NCBI RefSeq assembly: GCF_007115105.1
Contig: NZ_SULJ01000009.1
Span: 1-64,000, forward strand
DNA from: Clostridium sp. HBUAS56010
Lineage (GTDB): Bacteria; Bacillota; Clostridia; Lachnospirales; Lachnospiraceae
Direction: 5' to 3'
Length of the DNA stretch: 64,000 nt
Under the pieces are notes generated by a model. It saw nothing but the letters and a program-made list of their open reading frames with translations. It was not told the origin of the DNA and did no database searches. Positions 52,760-63,400 of this stretch are shown piece by piece. Made by a program: the position numbers and the translations under genes. Numbering within the stretch: position 1 is the stretch's first letter; each line of letters opens with the position of its first letter.

Positions 52760-55700
52760 TTATACCTTCTGAATCCAGGCACCATCAGGTCCTACCCTAT
52801 AACCATCAGGTGTGACAGTATCTCTATACACAGCTCCAAGGCTTTCCCCTGCTGTCTTATTAAAGTAATACCAGATTCCATTAATCTGCTGCCACCCCAT
52901 CAACATCCGTCCCATGGTTCCATCACTAACCGGATTTAAATAATACGTTTGATTCTTATACTCCAACCAGCCAGTAATCATATAACCTTTATCGTTAAAA
53001 TAATACCATTCCTCTGCATCTTTCTCCCGAACCAGCGCCCAACAACTTCGTGGATAGGTTCCGTCTGTTCCCGACAGCCACCAGCCAGTCTCATCCTGTT
53101 TCCATGTTCCATAATAATACGCATCTTTTTTTGACTGGCGTTTTGCAATAGAGACATCTCTATCATCAGAATCACTGGAATCGTTATAGTTATCCGGTAT
53201 CTTTTCCTCATTCATAACTTTCACTGTAAATGAGTCGATAAATTTCCGCTCCTCTCCCAACTTATCAAGGCCATAATATATAACTTTAACTTTTCGTGTT
53301 CCTGGAATTGAAAAATCATATTCTGTTTCATATTGATCTTGTGTCAGAACCTTCTTTCTCGCTGCATTGGATGGGCTTGCTTTTACAAATTCCGTCACCT
53401 CCATGCCTGACAGTTCTAACTCTTCCCCAAGTCTGTATCTGGTCTTATCTGGCTTCTTTGTGACTTTTATTTTTGTGGTGTAAAACTCTTCTTCCAGTGC
53501 TTCACAGACTGTTACGATAAATGAATCTGTAAAGTTATGCTCAACACCTTCTTCAGCCCATTCGCTATAGAGCACTGTAACTTTTCTTTTTCCAGGTTCA
53601 GAAAAATCATAAAGTACCTCATAATCCTCTTCTTCCAATACACTGACTCTTACCGCATTACTGGGACTGGCTTTTTCATACTTTCTTACCTCCATTCCCG
53701 TCTGATCCAGTACCTGCCCGATATCATACTGGCTCTTTTCTGGTTTCTGTGTAACTTTGATTCCAGTGGTATGGTAAATATTCTCCTTTGGCAGATCATC
53801 TTCTGTTTTTTCATTGACCGCAAGCCAACTGATAACCGGATCGTTCTCCCCTGTCTTTTTTACCAGGAATTCAACAATCTGATCCGAAGGTATCACCACA
53901 TCTGTCTTGGATCTCAGAATGGATTCTTCCGGCGCTGAGATGGTTATGGTTCCAAGCGAAACCGTCCTCTGCTCTCCACTCTTATCTTCATAGGCTACAT
54001 AAGCCTCCATCGGACGTGTTACAGACCACCATTCATAAAAACCACTGGTGAACTGATAAGTTCCTGCCTTCAGAGGAAGCCTATACACGATTTCTTTCCC
54101 TTTCTTTGCCCACCAGCCCGTTTTATAATGATTGTCACTTTCCTTTCCCATAGAGCCTCCAAGACTCGCCGGGTCTGCATATCCCCAAGTCTGGCTGTCC
54201 GCCTCTTTATCCGGAAGTTCATTCAACAGACCTCCCACTGCCTTATCTACCGCATTATAATAAGAGGAGTCCATCTGGTCCACCACTCCCGAATCAATGA
54301 AGTAACGCAGGTTTTTAGGGATGGTTTCTACTGTTACACTCACGGGAAGATTCAGTTCCGGTACTTTTCCTTTCACAAGAATTGAAGACCATGGCTTCTT
54401 AAAACTGGTTTCTCTTTCTGTGTTCCATGTAACCTCCATCTCCTTTCCAGATACCATAACAGTCTCAGGCAGGTCTGGAAGTGTTCCCTGTTCGGTAATT
54501 ATAACAGCGGGAAGGTCCGTTTCTGCCTGATCTGCTACCGCAAGCCAACTGATCAGATGAATCTTTGTACCAGCCTTTTTTATCCTGATTTCTACCACAC
54601 CATCCGTTGGAATCTCCGCTGTTTTGGAATAACAGATATCCGGATCAGAGGCGCTTACCGTTACAGTTCCAAGTTCTATGGTTTCCTCTTCCCCTTCGGC
54701 GGTTCTATAACGCAGTTCTACCGTTCCAGAATGAGTCTCATTCCAAAATGCCTGGACACCAATCATAAATCTATGCTTCCCTGCCTTCATTGGAAGCTTA
54801 TATACGATGTCTGTATCTTTGCTGTAATCCACATAAAGTCCTGATTCATAAATCCCCGTATGATAGGAAATGCTTCCGCTCCCCTTTACTGCAACATCTT
54901 CATGTTCCTCGTATCCCCAGGAGCCTTCGGTATACCTTTGATCCGCTTTTTCATTCTCCAGATTAACAGAATCTGCAATCAGATCATAGAGATCGGAATG
55001 TCCTGTCATCCCGTTGTCATCTGTAACATCTGCAGTTCCACTGTCAATAAACCAGGTTAATCCAAAAGGAATCACAACTACCCTGACGCTAAGCTTCATT
55101 TGCGTATCTTCTATCATACCTGTCACTTCAACCGTATTCCAAAGAGTACTAAAATCCAGATCATTAAAATTCCAGGTCACATCTTTTAAGCTTTCTTCTC
55201 CTACTGCATTTACAACAGTTACAGCCTCCGGCAATTCAGGAATCCCATTCTGAATTACGGTCTGTGGTCCGAACTCGTCTTTCACCTTTACAATGGTATC
55301 TGATGGAACCACCCTTATGAAAGCATTTCTAAGAGAATTTCTTGTTGTATCCACCATCTTCTGGTCAGGTGAACTTAAAAGAACCTCTTCTGCAGCTGCA
55401 AGCTCATGTTCTACCTGTTCTATTAACTTCTGAGGATATAAGTCGGAATGAAAGCTGTACCCTTTTACAAACTCCATCAGAGAAAGCAATTCGCCTGTAT
55501 AAACATTCTTATTCCCGACAGAAGCGCCCGACAGTAAATCAATTCCATCCACCTGACAGGTTCCCTGTAAGACTTCTAATTTTACCAGATGATCGCCTTC
55601 TGTCAGATTCTGTTTCCGCAAAATTGTTTCTCTGTCTCCTGCTGATGCTGTCGTGACCACTTCCTCCTGTCCATCTATGATGAGACGGACTTTCGCCGAG

Positions 55701-58700
55701 GCTGACTTTCCAAAAATGTTAAAGCCAGTTCCTGCAGGTATTGTAAACTCCATCGCAGTTTTCTGAGGCATGGCGGTATAAGTACGGTTATAAAAAGCAA
55801 ATCCCTGTCCGATATTGTGAGTTACCTCTCCTTTCCACCAGATTAAAGGAGAAGTATCATCCAGCTTTACCGATGCGAAAGGTGTTTTTCCTTCTATTGG
55901 AGTCACTGACAGATTATCAAAAGCTGTGTTCCAAAAACCGCTCATCAGAACCACACGCCCTGTCATTACGGGACTTGATTCATCAATAAATTGTCCTGTC
56001 TCCTTTCCATCAAGATACATTGTAATAACGTTTTCATCAACGTTTAGTTCAAGCCTGTGCCATAAATCTGGAATAAAACCTTCCAGCTTTCCAGACTTTT
56101 TAATCTTATTAAAACGTAAAAGTTCCCACCTTCCATTGTCATAGATTTTGGCTCTGTATGCAGCACCTGAGGAATGGACCACTTCTCTTGCTCCCAAAAC
56201 AGCAAAGTTTTCTCCATAGCCTGTGCCTCTGGTATCCAGTTTTATATCAATTCCAGCCCTATAATTCGCCCAGCGGTGGTCCCCAAGGACCGTCCATGGA
56301 GCATTGGTAGTCTGGCTGCTCTCATCGCTTCCTCCGCCCCATGGATTCCAGTTATAAGGTCTGTTCTCTCCATGAATCATCTGGGTCAGGACATATCCGG
56401 TATCCTCTGATTTGCAGACCTCAAAGGCTCCTTCCAAATCCGTGGTAAAGAACGGTGTTCCACCCCTTTCCTCTACAAAAGAATCCTTGTAATCAAAATT
56501 ATCCCGGTAGGGGAGAGAAAGCACCTCTCTGTCTTTGCCCGAATCATTTTGCCCAGGTATGTAACTGGTTCCCCGATCAGTTAAACTGGTAAGCGTTATG
56601 ATTGAATAAGGTTTTACTGTCAATTCAATTGCAGTGGTTCCATCGTCATTGCGGCTGGGTTTGCCCTCCTTTACAATATTCTGAAACCAGTTCGCATCAT
56701 ATTCCTGTCCATCACCTGGACCTCTTGTTTCCCAAATATTATAGGAAGCCTCTGCAGTCTTTAGATTCTTGAGTGTTAACCTATACGTTCTCTTCTTTGA
56801 GGTATTATTGGCGAATATGACTGAATAATCATCGGTATCCGGATCCTTAAGAGCAAGTCGGGTATCCGTCGATGTGTCTGCTACAATATCACCATCTCCG
56901 GTCTTTCCGTCAGAGAAACAGGCTTCCGGAAGATATCTCCAATCACCATCAGCAAACTTCATAAAATGTTCTGCCATCTGAATTCCCCCGTCAGCTTCAT
57001 AATAACCCGACCATGGATCAAATGCCCCAATCAACTGTTTGGGACTGTAAGCACTGCCTTCATAGAAAGCCCCAATTGCCGGCTGAAACAATAATTCTGT
57101 CATATGACTGGTATACCCCTGGGCATTCTTATAGGCATAGGCAGAAATCAGCCGTTCCGCCATGGCTGCAATTCCTCCCGAACCTCCAATTCCACCCCGA
57201 AGCGGATCCACATTCGCCCGGTAATTGGCATTGATCATAGGTGAAGTGGATTCTCCATACCAGATTTCTTTTCCATATTCCTGGTTTAAGCGGTCCAGCT
57301 CCCTGCTCCCCATCCATATCTGATAATGATCTGAAATAATATCCACCAGGTCCAGAAACTCCTGATCTTTCATCAGATAATCCACTGTAGTTCCCATACC
57401 ACGGTATAGATCTGCAGCAACAATCTTAATCTCTCCGTAATCAAATGCACCAATCCCATTGTGTGCATCTTCTTTAAACCTTTTTGCACAGTATTTGATC
57501 CATGCAAAATTATCGGGATAATCTTTTCTCCGCTCATTCTGTCCGGGACTCACCTCTGTAATCTTATAGTTATAAGTCTCGTAAACCGCATCAATGGTCT
57601 TCCGATACCATTGATATCTCGCCTCAAATCTGGGATTATCATACGCTTCATACCCCTTTCCCTCCTGAGTCCATCTGGGTTCTCCCCAACGGAGAATCTC
57701 CACCGTAATATCAGGATTAATGGACCTGGCATCTGCTGCAAACAGAAATCCCGCACCTCTTCGTACATTCGGCTCTTCATCCGGTGATCGCATGGTTGCC
57801 GGTTCTGTTCCAGAAGAAGAGTTGACATCAGCCCCCATCTCAATCTTTACATGATTTAACCCTGCCCCATTCTCCCTGTCAAACAGCAATCTCATCATTG
57901 TCCAGTATTGTTCCTCATGAAGAGCCTTATAATCCATAAGAAGTCTGGATGTATTATTACAGGTAACAGAACCAAAACCACCGAATGTATTGTATTCATC
58001 AATTACCTTTCCATCAACGGTAACAGGAATAACTTCCATATCCGGAAGTTCCTCTCTTACCTTTACAATGGTAAATCCTGAAAGAACTGCGGCTTCACTG
58101 CTCCCCTCCTTCCTCTGGAAATCAAGTAAAATCTCCTGTTTTGCATCAATGGTGAAACTGCCGAGAGCTGTATCCATACTCAGCCTGTCTCCCAAAAGAG
58201 CTGTGTCCAGGACCTTTGTAACCGTGCTTCCGCTGGTTTCAGCAAAGGTGACCTTCATATCAACTGCCCTGCTGTAGTTTCCCCACCACTCAGCAAATTC
58301 TGCAGCTACAACATAAGTTCCTGCTTCCAGAGGAAGTCTGTACGATATCTTCCCATCTCCATCGGTATAGTATCCGGTATAGCCTTTGGTGCCTTTTAAT
58401 TGAGCCACTTCTCCCTTTTTCTTTGCATCTCCCTCAATTCCCCAGGTCCCCTGAGAATAAACCTGGTCCGGAATGGAGTTTTTAAGGAAAGAAATATCCC
58501 CGCTTTCCTTAAAACGTTTAAAATCTGCAGACTCCAGAGGATCTGAACTATTGGAATCCACCAGGTAAATAACCTCTTGCGGAACCGCCAATACTGTGGC
58601 GGAAACCTTCTGTCCATTCTCTGTTATGGTCCCCCTTACTCTTACCTGGCTTCCTGCATTATAGAAAGATCCATTCCCTTCTATCTCCCAATTAATGTCC

Positions 58701-58912
58701 TTTGGAGTCTGTATGGAGGCCCCAGCCTCAACACAGTTTACTACAGAAGGCAACTCATCCAGAGCTGCTGCCATAGCCGGAATCTCCCCTTCCTGAATCT
58801 CATACTGAGCTGCCAGCCCATTCACTGGTCCTGCACCAGGCAGACCAGTGAGAACCAGCCCCACACTTAGCGCCAAACAAAGCGTCCTTTGAATTAACTT
58901 CCTGGTTTTCAA
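52760..58912 (-). CDS. Secreted multidomain GH59 beta-galactosidase (galactocerebrosidase-like), 2050 aa
   Basis: Signal peptide about residues 1-34. The GH59 core spans about 295-785: NHVKIEMGADVNSSSGTEP, acid/base Glu460 in SPGQNERR, nucleophile Glu554 in IWYGEST, and FDPWSGYYE, each aligning with human GALC blocks as I recall them. A GALC-like lectin domain follows (about 800-1005). Modules of Ig-like plus IDSG/WGY/LPLKAGTY/EWW sequence occur three times (N-terminal and about 1310-1720). Two Ig-like repeats and C-terminal wall-binding repeats (about 1925-2050) end it. It probably releases galactose from host or dietary galactolipids at the cell surface. TTG start with GGAGGG. Confidence 0.88.
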   Translation of the reverse strand: MKTRKLIQRTLCLALSVGLVLTGLPGAGPVNGLAAQYEIQEGEIPAMAAALDELPSVVNCVEAGASIQTPKDINWEIEGNGSFYNAGSQVRVRGTITENGQKVSATVLAVPQEVIYLVDSNSSDPLESADFKRFKESGDISFLKNSIPDQVYSQGTWGIEGDAKKKGEVAQLKGTKGYTGYYTDGDGKISYRLPLEAGTYVVAAEFAEWWGNYSRAVDMKVTFAETSGSTVTKVLDTALLGDRLSMDTALGSFTIDAKQEILLDFQRKEGSSEAAVLSGFTIVKVREELPDMEVIPVTVDGKVIDEYNTFGGFGSVTCNNTSRLLMDYKALHEEQYWTMMRLLFDRENGAGLNHVKIEMGADVNSSSGTEPATMRSPDEEPNVRRGAGFLFAADARSINPDITVEILRWGEPRWTQEGKGYEAYDNPRFEARYQWYRKTIDAVYETYNYKITEVSPGQNERRKDYPDNFAWIKYCAKRFKEDAHNGIGAFDYGEIKIVAADLYRGMGTTVDYLMKDQEFLDLVDIISDHYQIWMGSRELDRLNQEYGKEIWYGESTSPMINANYRANVDPLRGGIGGSGGIAAMAERLISAYAYKNAQGYTSHMTELLFQPAIGAFYEGSAYSPKQLIGAFDPWSGYYEADGGIQMAEHFMKFADGDWRYLPEACFSDGKTGDGDIVADTSTDTRLALKDPDTDDYSVIFANNTSKKRTYRLTLKNLKTAEASYNIWETRGPGDGQEYDANWFQNIVKEGKPSRNDDGTTAIELTVKPYSIITLTSLTDRGTSYIPGQNDSGKDREVLSLPYRDNFDYKDSFVEERGGTPFFTTDLEGAFEVCKSEDTGYVLTQMIHGENRPYNWNPWGGGSDESSQTTNAPWTVLGDHRWANYRAGIDIKLDTRGTGYGENFAVLGAREVVHSSGAAYRAKIYDNGRWELLRFNKIKKSGKLEGFIPDLWHRLELNVDENVITMYLDGKETGQFIDESSPVMTGRVVLMSGFWNTAFDNLSVTPIEGKTPFASVKLDDTSPLIWWKGEVTHNIGQGFAFYNRTYTAMPQKTAMEFTIPAGTGFNIFGKSASAKVRLIIDGQEEVVTTASAGDRETILRKQNLTEGDHLVKLEVLQGTCQVDGIDLLSGASVGNKNVYTGELLSLMEFVKGYSFHSDLYPQKLIEQVEHELAAAEEVLLSSPDQKMVDTTRNSLRNAFIRVVPSDTIVKVKDEFGPQTVIQNGIPELPEAVTVVNAVGEESLKDVTWNFNDLDFSTLWNTVEVTGMIEDTQMKLSVRVVVIPFGLTWFIDSGTADVTDDNGMTGHSDLYDLIADSVNLENEKADQRYTEGSWGYEEHEDVAVKGSGSISYHTGIYESGLYVDYSKDTDIVYKLPMKAGKHRFMIGVQAFWNETHSGTVELRYRTAEGEEETIELGTVTVSASDPDICYSKTAEIPTDGVVEIRIKKAGTKIHLISWLAVADQAETDLPAVIITEQGTLPDLPETVMVSGKEMEVTWNTERETSFKKPWSSILVKGKVPELNLPVSVTVETIPKNLRYFIDSGVVDQMDSSYYNAVDKAVGGLLNELPDKEADSQTWGYADPASLGGSMGKESDNHYKTGWWAKKGKEIVYRLPLKAGTYQFTSGFYEWWSVTRPMEAYVAYEDKSGEQRTVSLGTITISAPEESILRSKTDVVIPSDQIVEFLVKKTGENDPVISWLAVNEKTEDDLPKENIYHTTGIKVTQKPEKSQYDIGQVLDQTGMEVRKYEKASPSNAVRVSVLEEEDYEVLYDFSEPGKRKVTVLYSEWAEEGVEHNFTDSFIVTVCEALEEEFYTTKIKVTKKPDKTRYRLGEELELSGMEVTEFVKASPSNAARKKVLTQDQYETEYDFSIPGTRKVKVIYYGLDKLGEERKFIDSFTVKVMNEEKIPDNYNDSSDSDDRDVSIAKRQSKKDAYYYGTWKQDETGWWLSGTDGTYPRSCWALVREKDAEEWYYFNDKGYMITGWLEYKNQTYYLNPVSDGTMGRMLMGWQQINGIWYYFNKTAGESLGAVYRDTVTPDGYRVGPDGAWIQKV

Positions 58913-59073
58913 TTTTTATCCCTCCCCCAAATTATAACAACCATTCCTGCCTTTCTTTTTCCCCCATTTGCCTCCACAATTTTTAATTCTTTGCCAATTA
59001 ATTCTTTCATTAGTTTATTCTGAGATATCTTGTAAAAGTACAACTTTCTGACCATTTTTAACTCAGATTCCAT
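58909..59073 (-). pseudogene. Degenerate ribbon-helix-helix gene
   Basis: A 54-codon frame from ATG 59073 matches the RHH protein at 51873 over its last 40 residues: M-x-x-ELK-x-VRK-x-YF...QN...KELI...LK-x-VEA-x-GG. The strand that should precede it is interrupted by a TGA just before the ATG. It has no ribosome site, and its stop overlaps the GH59 start codon. It looks like a decayed copy now forming the GH59 leader, though a short functional peptide is not excluded. Confidence 0.65.
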
Positions 59074-59113
59074 TCATATTTTCTGTATCTTGATAGCAAA
59101 AATCCAGAATATC

Positions 59114-59136
59114 AAAAAAGTCAAGGCATATTGCCT
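59114..59136. terminator. Terminator after the Wadjet genes
   Basis: AGGCA-TAT-TGCCT hairpin (59124-59136) with T6 tracts on both sides; on the minus strand it lies about 30 bases after the jetD stop. Confidence 0.6.
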
Positions 59137-59166
59137 ACTTTTTTAACATTCTGGAAATAAGATCGT

Positions 59167-60456
59167 TCATATTATAAAGCAATCCATTACATTTTCCTGA
59201 TATCCAGGGTGCTTGAATTCCAAGAGCAGACCTGCAAGTAAGACCAGTCTTTCATCCGTAAGCTTTTCAAGCTGCCTTAGCCGTTTGGCGCTGATCACTT
59301 CGGAAGACATGGCTCTGTGATATATGTCCGGCTGAAAGCACCATAATTTAAGTCTGCTTTTATATCGGTAAACCAGCCTCTGTGCAATCAGCAGGCCTTC
59401 CGGATCAAAATCCCCGGAATAATAAATATCTGTACCGCCTTTTACAAGTAAATCCAAAAGAACGAGTACAGAAAGACGAAGCTGACCTCCAGAGCAGATA
59501 CATGCACATTCCTTTCCCTTCTTTTCCGTAATCCACGCAAATACAGAAGGATTTTCCACCACATAGACCTTCTTTTCCGCCGTATCAGCAGAATGCAGAA
59601 TGCTTAAGTTCTGCAGCGTAAGAACCTGCGCCTCCCCCCTCCTTAAGTATTCCTCCATACCATCGTGATGCTTCTCAAGAGAAACATATCCTCTGATACC
59701 ATAGCAAAGTACCCAATTGTAAAGATCTTCCTTCATAATACCCGCCTGATACAAAAGAACTGCCTTTGACTCCGCAGTATGATCTTCTGACTTTCCAGTT
59801 TTAAACAAAAACCGGATTCCATGAAGGAGATATTTCAGTGCTTTCCTTCCCTCATCAAAATAATGAGGATTTCCAGTGGCAGAAGCAGCAAATACCGGAA
59901 GACGGACGTATTCTCCTTTAAAAACCGGAAGCGTATTTAAGGCACCAAAAATCAGCGGCAGATTCTTTTCAAGCCATTCTTTTTCCGAATGATAATCCTT
60001 TCTTAACCATGCGGAGAAGTATCTGTCTTCTGACAACGAGCTTTGAAACCAGATACCAGCCTGCGTTCCTTCAAAGCCACAGGATATTTCATTGAAAAAA
60101 CATTCCCGATCCTGTTCTTTTTTTACTCTCTGTTCTTTATGAGATACCAATGGTCGTTCCGCCACCAAAGGCAGAATCTCCTCCAGCTCCCATTTACCGT
60201 AACGAGTGTTTTTCAGTGCCTTTCTCAGCTTTGGTACCGTTATGGTGATTTTCCCTTTTTCTGCAACCTGCACGGAAAGGAAACCCTCCAAAGCTTCCGC
60301 CTCTTCTTTGGTAAGATTATTGAGAGAAATACTGCCTCCCAATCGGGACAGTACTGCATAACGCTCCTGCAGCCCGGTAAACAAACGCTGAAATTCTGGT
60401 TTTTTAAAATACTCCGCTGCCTGCAAAAGTGTCTCATTCTCGTTCCATTTCTCCAT
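59167..60456 (-). CDS. jetD: Wadjet nuclease subunit JetD-like (TIGR02679 / DUF2399)
   Basis: 429 aa. The C-terminal DUF2399 domain has a TOPRIM-like segment (VVENPSVFAWI, then DIYYSGDFDPEGLLIAQRL with the DxD-type acidic pair). The N-terminal part matches the DUF3323-type region. JetD cleaves the closed-circular DNA that the SMC-like JetABC complex has extruded, blocking plasmids. It overlaps the jetC gene by 23 bases. The family assignment rests on motifs and neighbour identity. Confidence 0.85.
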   Translation of the reverse strand: MEKWNENETLLQAAEYFKKPEFQRLFTGLQERYAVLSRLGGSISLNNLTKEEAEALEGFLSVQVAEKGKITITVPKLRKALKNTRYGKWELEEILPLVAERPLVSHKEQRVKKEQDRECFFNEISCGFEGTQAGIWFQSSLSEDRYFSAWLRKDYHSEKEWLEKNLPLIFGALNTLPVFKGEYVRLPVFAASATGNPHYFDEGRKALKYLLHGIRFLFKTGKSEDHTAESKAVLLYQAGIMKEDLYNWVLCYGIRGYVSLEKHHDGMEEYLRRGEAQVLTLQNLSILHSADTAEKKVYVVENPSVFAWITEKKGKECACICSGGQLRLSVLVLLDLLVKGGTDIYYSGDFDPEGLLIAQRLVYRYKSRLKLWCFQPDIYHRAMSSEVISAKRLRQLEKLTDERLVLLAGLLLEFKHPGYQENVMDCFII

Positions 60457-63400
60457 TTTCTACAAGCCTTTTTACCTTTCCATTCCAAATGTATGGCAAT
60501 ACCGTCACAAACTTTGCATTTTCCTTTCTCAGAAGTTGATAAACAGCCAGTTCCGGCACAGTTTCACAGTCTCCCCATAAAATCTGGGAATTGATAATAA
60601 ACTCAAACTCCATATCTACCATCAAACGGAACATGTCGCTGATATTTTGTTCATCCACTCCTGCAAAAGCTTCATCAAGGGAAACCAGTCTTGGAGCATC
60701 CGGACGGGCTCCGTCATATTTTGCAACCACTGCGGAAAACAGAGGTACATACATGGACATTGCCTTCTCTCCGCCGCTGAAGGTGAAAAATGCATTATTG
60801 GTCAGCTCCCTGCGATTTTCTCCTGTTTTTTGATAAAAAAGCTGGAATTCAAACCACTTCCGATAATCAAGAACCTCTTTCATAACTCCATGAAAGCTTC
60901 TTAAACTTCCGGTATCTTCCATCATGCGCCTGGCCTCTTGCACCTTTGTCTGAAAATGAAGGGACAACTGCTCTAACTCTTCCTCCCGCATGAGACCTGC
61001 ATCTCTTTTCAGAAGTTCAACCAGCTCCTTTGTGTCAAGCTGCCCTTCCTCCTCAGCCCTTTTCTTTTTCCATACCAGATTTAATTTAAGTCCGCTGGAG
61101 GTGTTCATGCTACCCATTAGCCCGTTCATTTTTTCTACCCAGCCTTCACTTTTATAAATTTTATGCCGAATCTTCTTGCTGACGGTATTGGCAAGGACAT
61201 CCTCAAATAATGCACGGTCACTCTCTTTTACGAGATTTTTCTGAATTTCAACATCACCAGTAATCCCCTTCAGCAAAACATCATAGGACACTTCTTTTCC
61301 CTTATATTTTGCGTAAATAGCAAGCCTCTTGAAATCAGGCTCCACAGTACCTTTTTCAAAGCTGCTGTATTCTTCATTTCCAAATACCTGTCTGACTGTA
61401 AGATTAAAATCCACAAGTTCGCTTAAATTTTCATAAAACTTCTGCTGAAGGAGGCTGCTTAACTCATTGCTTCCTCTTGCATTTGCAGAAAGAAGCTGAC
61501 AGATCTTAGAAGCTGCGTCTGCTACGCTCTCCCAGGATACTTCCTTAACACATGCAGGTACTCCAAAATCTCTTTCATCCAAAAGACCTTTTTCCAAAAG
61601 AAGCAGATCCCTCTGACTGTTTTCTTTTTGCACCTGTATGGCAATCAGCTTCTCTTCCATATATTTGTAGTCCTTTTCATAGCCGCTTTGCTGGAGATAG
61701 CAGTTCTTTAACTCTTCTGGAATCTCACTCAGTCTCTGAATACAGGACTCCAGCTGTTCCCTGACAGCCTCATAATCTTTTGCTTTCAACTGCTCTTCAT
61801 AAGCAGAAACCGCACCTTTTAATTCTTCCGTCAGACGCTTCTGCCGATTCATATCATAACGGATTTCATCAAGGAGAGCTGTCAGTTCCTCCAGACGCTC
61901 CTCCAGAACACAGACATTTTCCAGTGCATGGAGATAAGACTGATGGAGAAGTTCCAAACTTCCTATTTCATCATAATAAGAGGAAGCCTCAGATTTGGCA
62001 TTCTTATAAATGGAAATATCACCTTTGAGATACAGTTTTTTGCTATTTTCAACAACAGCAATTCCTATCTCCTGCAATTCTTTTTGAAGTTTAGAAACGA
62101 GTGCTTTTTTCTCCTCACTCTCTTTTTGAAGTTTTTCTATTCTTTCTTCCGTCTCAGAAAGAACTTTTACCCATTCCATAACCTCCCCTTCTCTGGGATA
62201 ATTACTATATTCTTCATTGAGCTTTTGGATAGCTTTATTATTCTCTTCCAGCATTTTCTTTGTCTCAGCCAGTATGGAAGCATACTGGTTCACTTCCGCC
62301 TCCAGCTGGGCAACCTTGTCCAGACGATAATGTTCTCTGGTTCCTGCACCAATATATCTGGCCTTATAATCATAAGAAATGGTTCCCGTTAAAAGTCCAA
62401 GACCGAACCGCCCTTCTCCATCAATCCAGGTCTGTCCCTCTTCACCTGATGTTACAGCTTCCAGCACAGATGCCAGCTCCTGATGAAATATAATGTCATC
62501 AATCTCATCAGAAACTTCTAAAAGCTTTGATATACTTTTTTCTACTTTAGCTGCATCTCCAAATATATAAGTGTCCTTCATCCCATTTCGGGGCGAAAGA
62601 ACCTTCTCCTCATAATTCGTCGGAACAATCACTGCATCAAGGAGACCCATACAGTATAAGGCCTCTTCCAGACGGTTTCTTTTATCCGGCTCAAGATCCT
62701 GTGCAAATTCCACCATTTTATAAAACGGATAATAAGGAATGTGATTTTTCTCAAGCCACATACGGTTGGCAATAACACCTTCTTCTTTTTCCGGTTCCGG
62801 ATCTTTTCTGGTTTTCCACTCCTCCAGCTCACGCTCTTTTTTCTTATACTCTTCTTCCTGCAGCCTGCATCGATGATCCAGTTCAATACCTTTTCTCTGC
62901 AATATGGCAAGAACCATATCCTTCTGTTTGCGAAGCATTTCTCTGGTCTCTAAGGGATCAGTATTCTTATCATATGACCGGACACAGCTGGTATAATACT
63001 GCTCCTCCTCTTCTGAACAGCACAATACGGTATTGTTCCTGCTCCACCGGTAAAATGCCTCTTCCCACTCACTTTTGGCTTGACGGCATTGCTCCTCCTG
63101 ATTCTTTTTTATAAGCTCATATTTATCCTTTTCCTGATGGCATTTTTCGAGCTGGACCAAAAGTTCCTCCTGCTTGTCCTCAACCTTTTGCCTCTTTTCC
63201 AATATATCTATTCCAAGATCTATGTCACATCGAATCTTTCCCATCTGCTCCCTAAGAGTACGAAAGGAATAAGGTTCTCCCAGACCTTTTTCAAGTTCAT
63301 CTGCCATAAATCCATGCTCATCAAAGGATAATACCTCCAGTCCCTGTTCCATCTCTTCGAGCTTTTGTGAAATATCTGCTTTGTGCGTATCCAGACTTCC

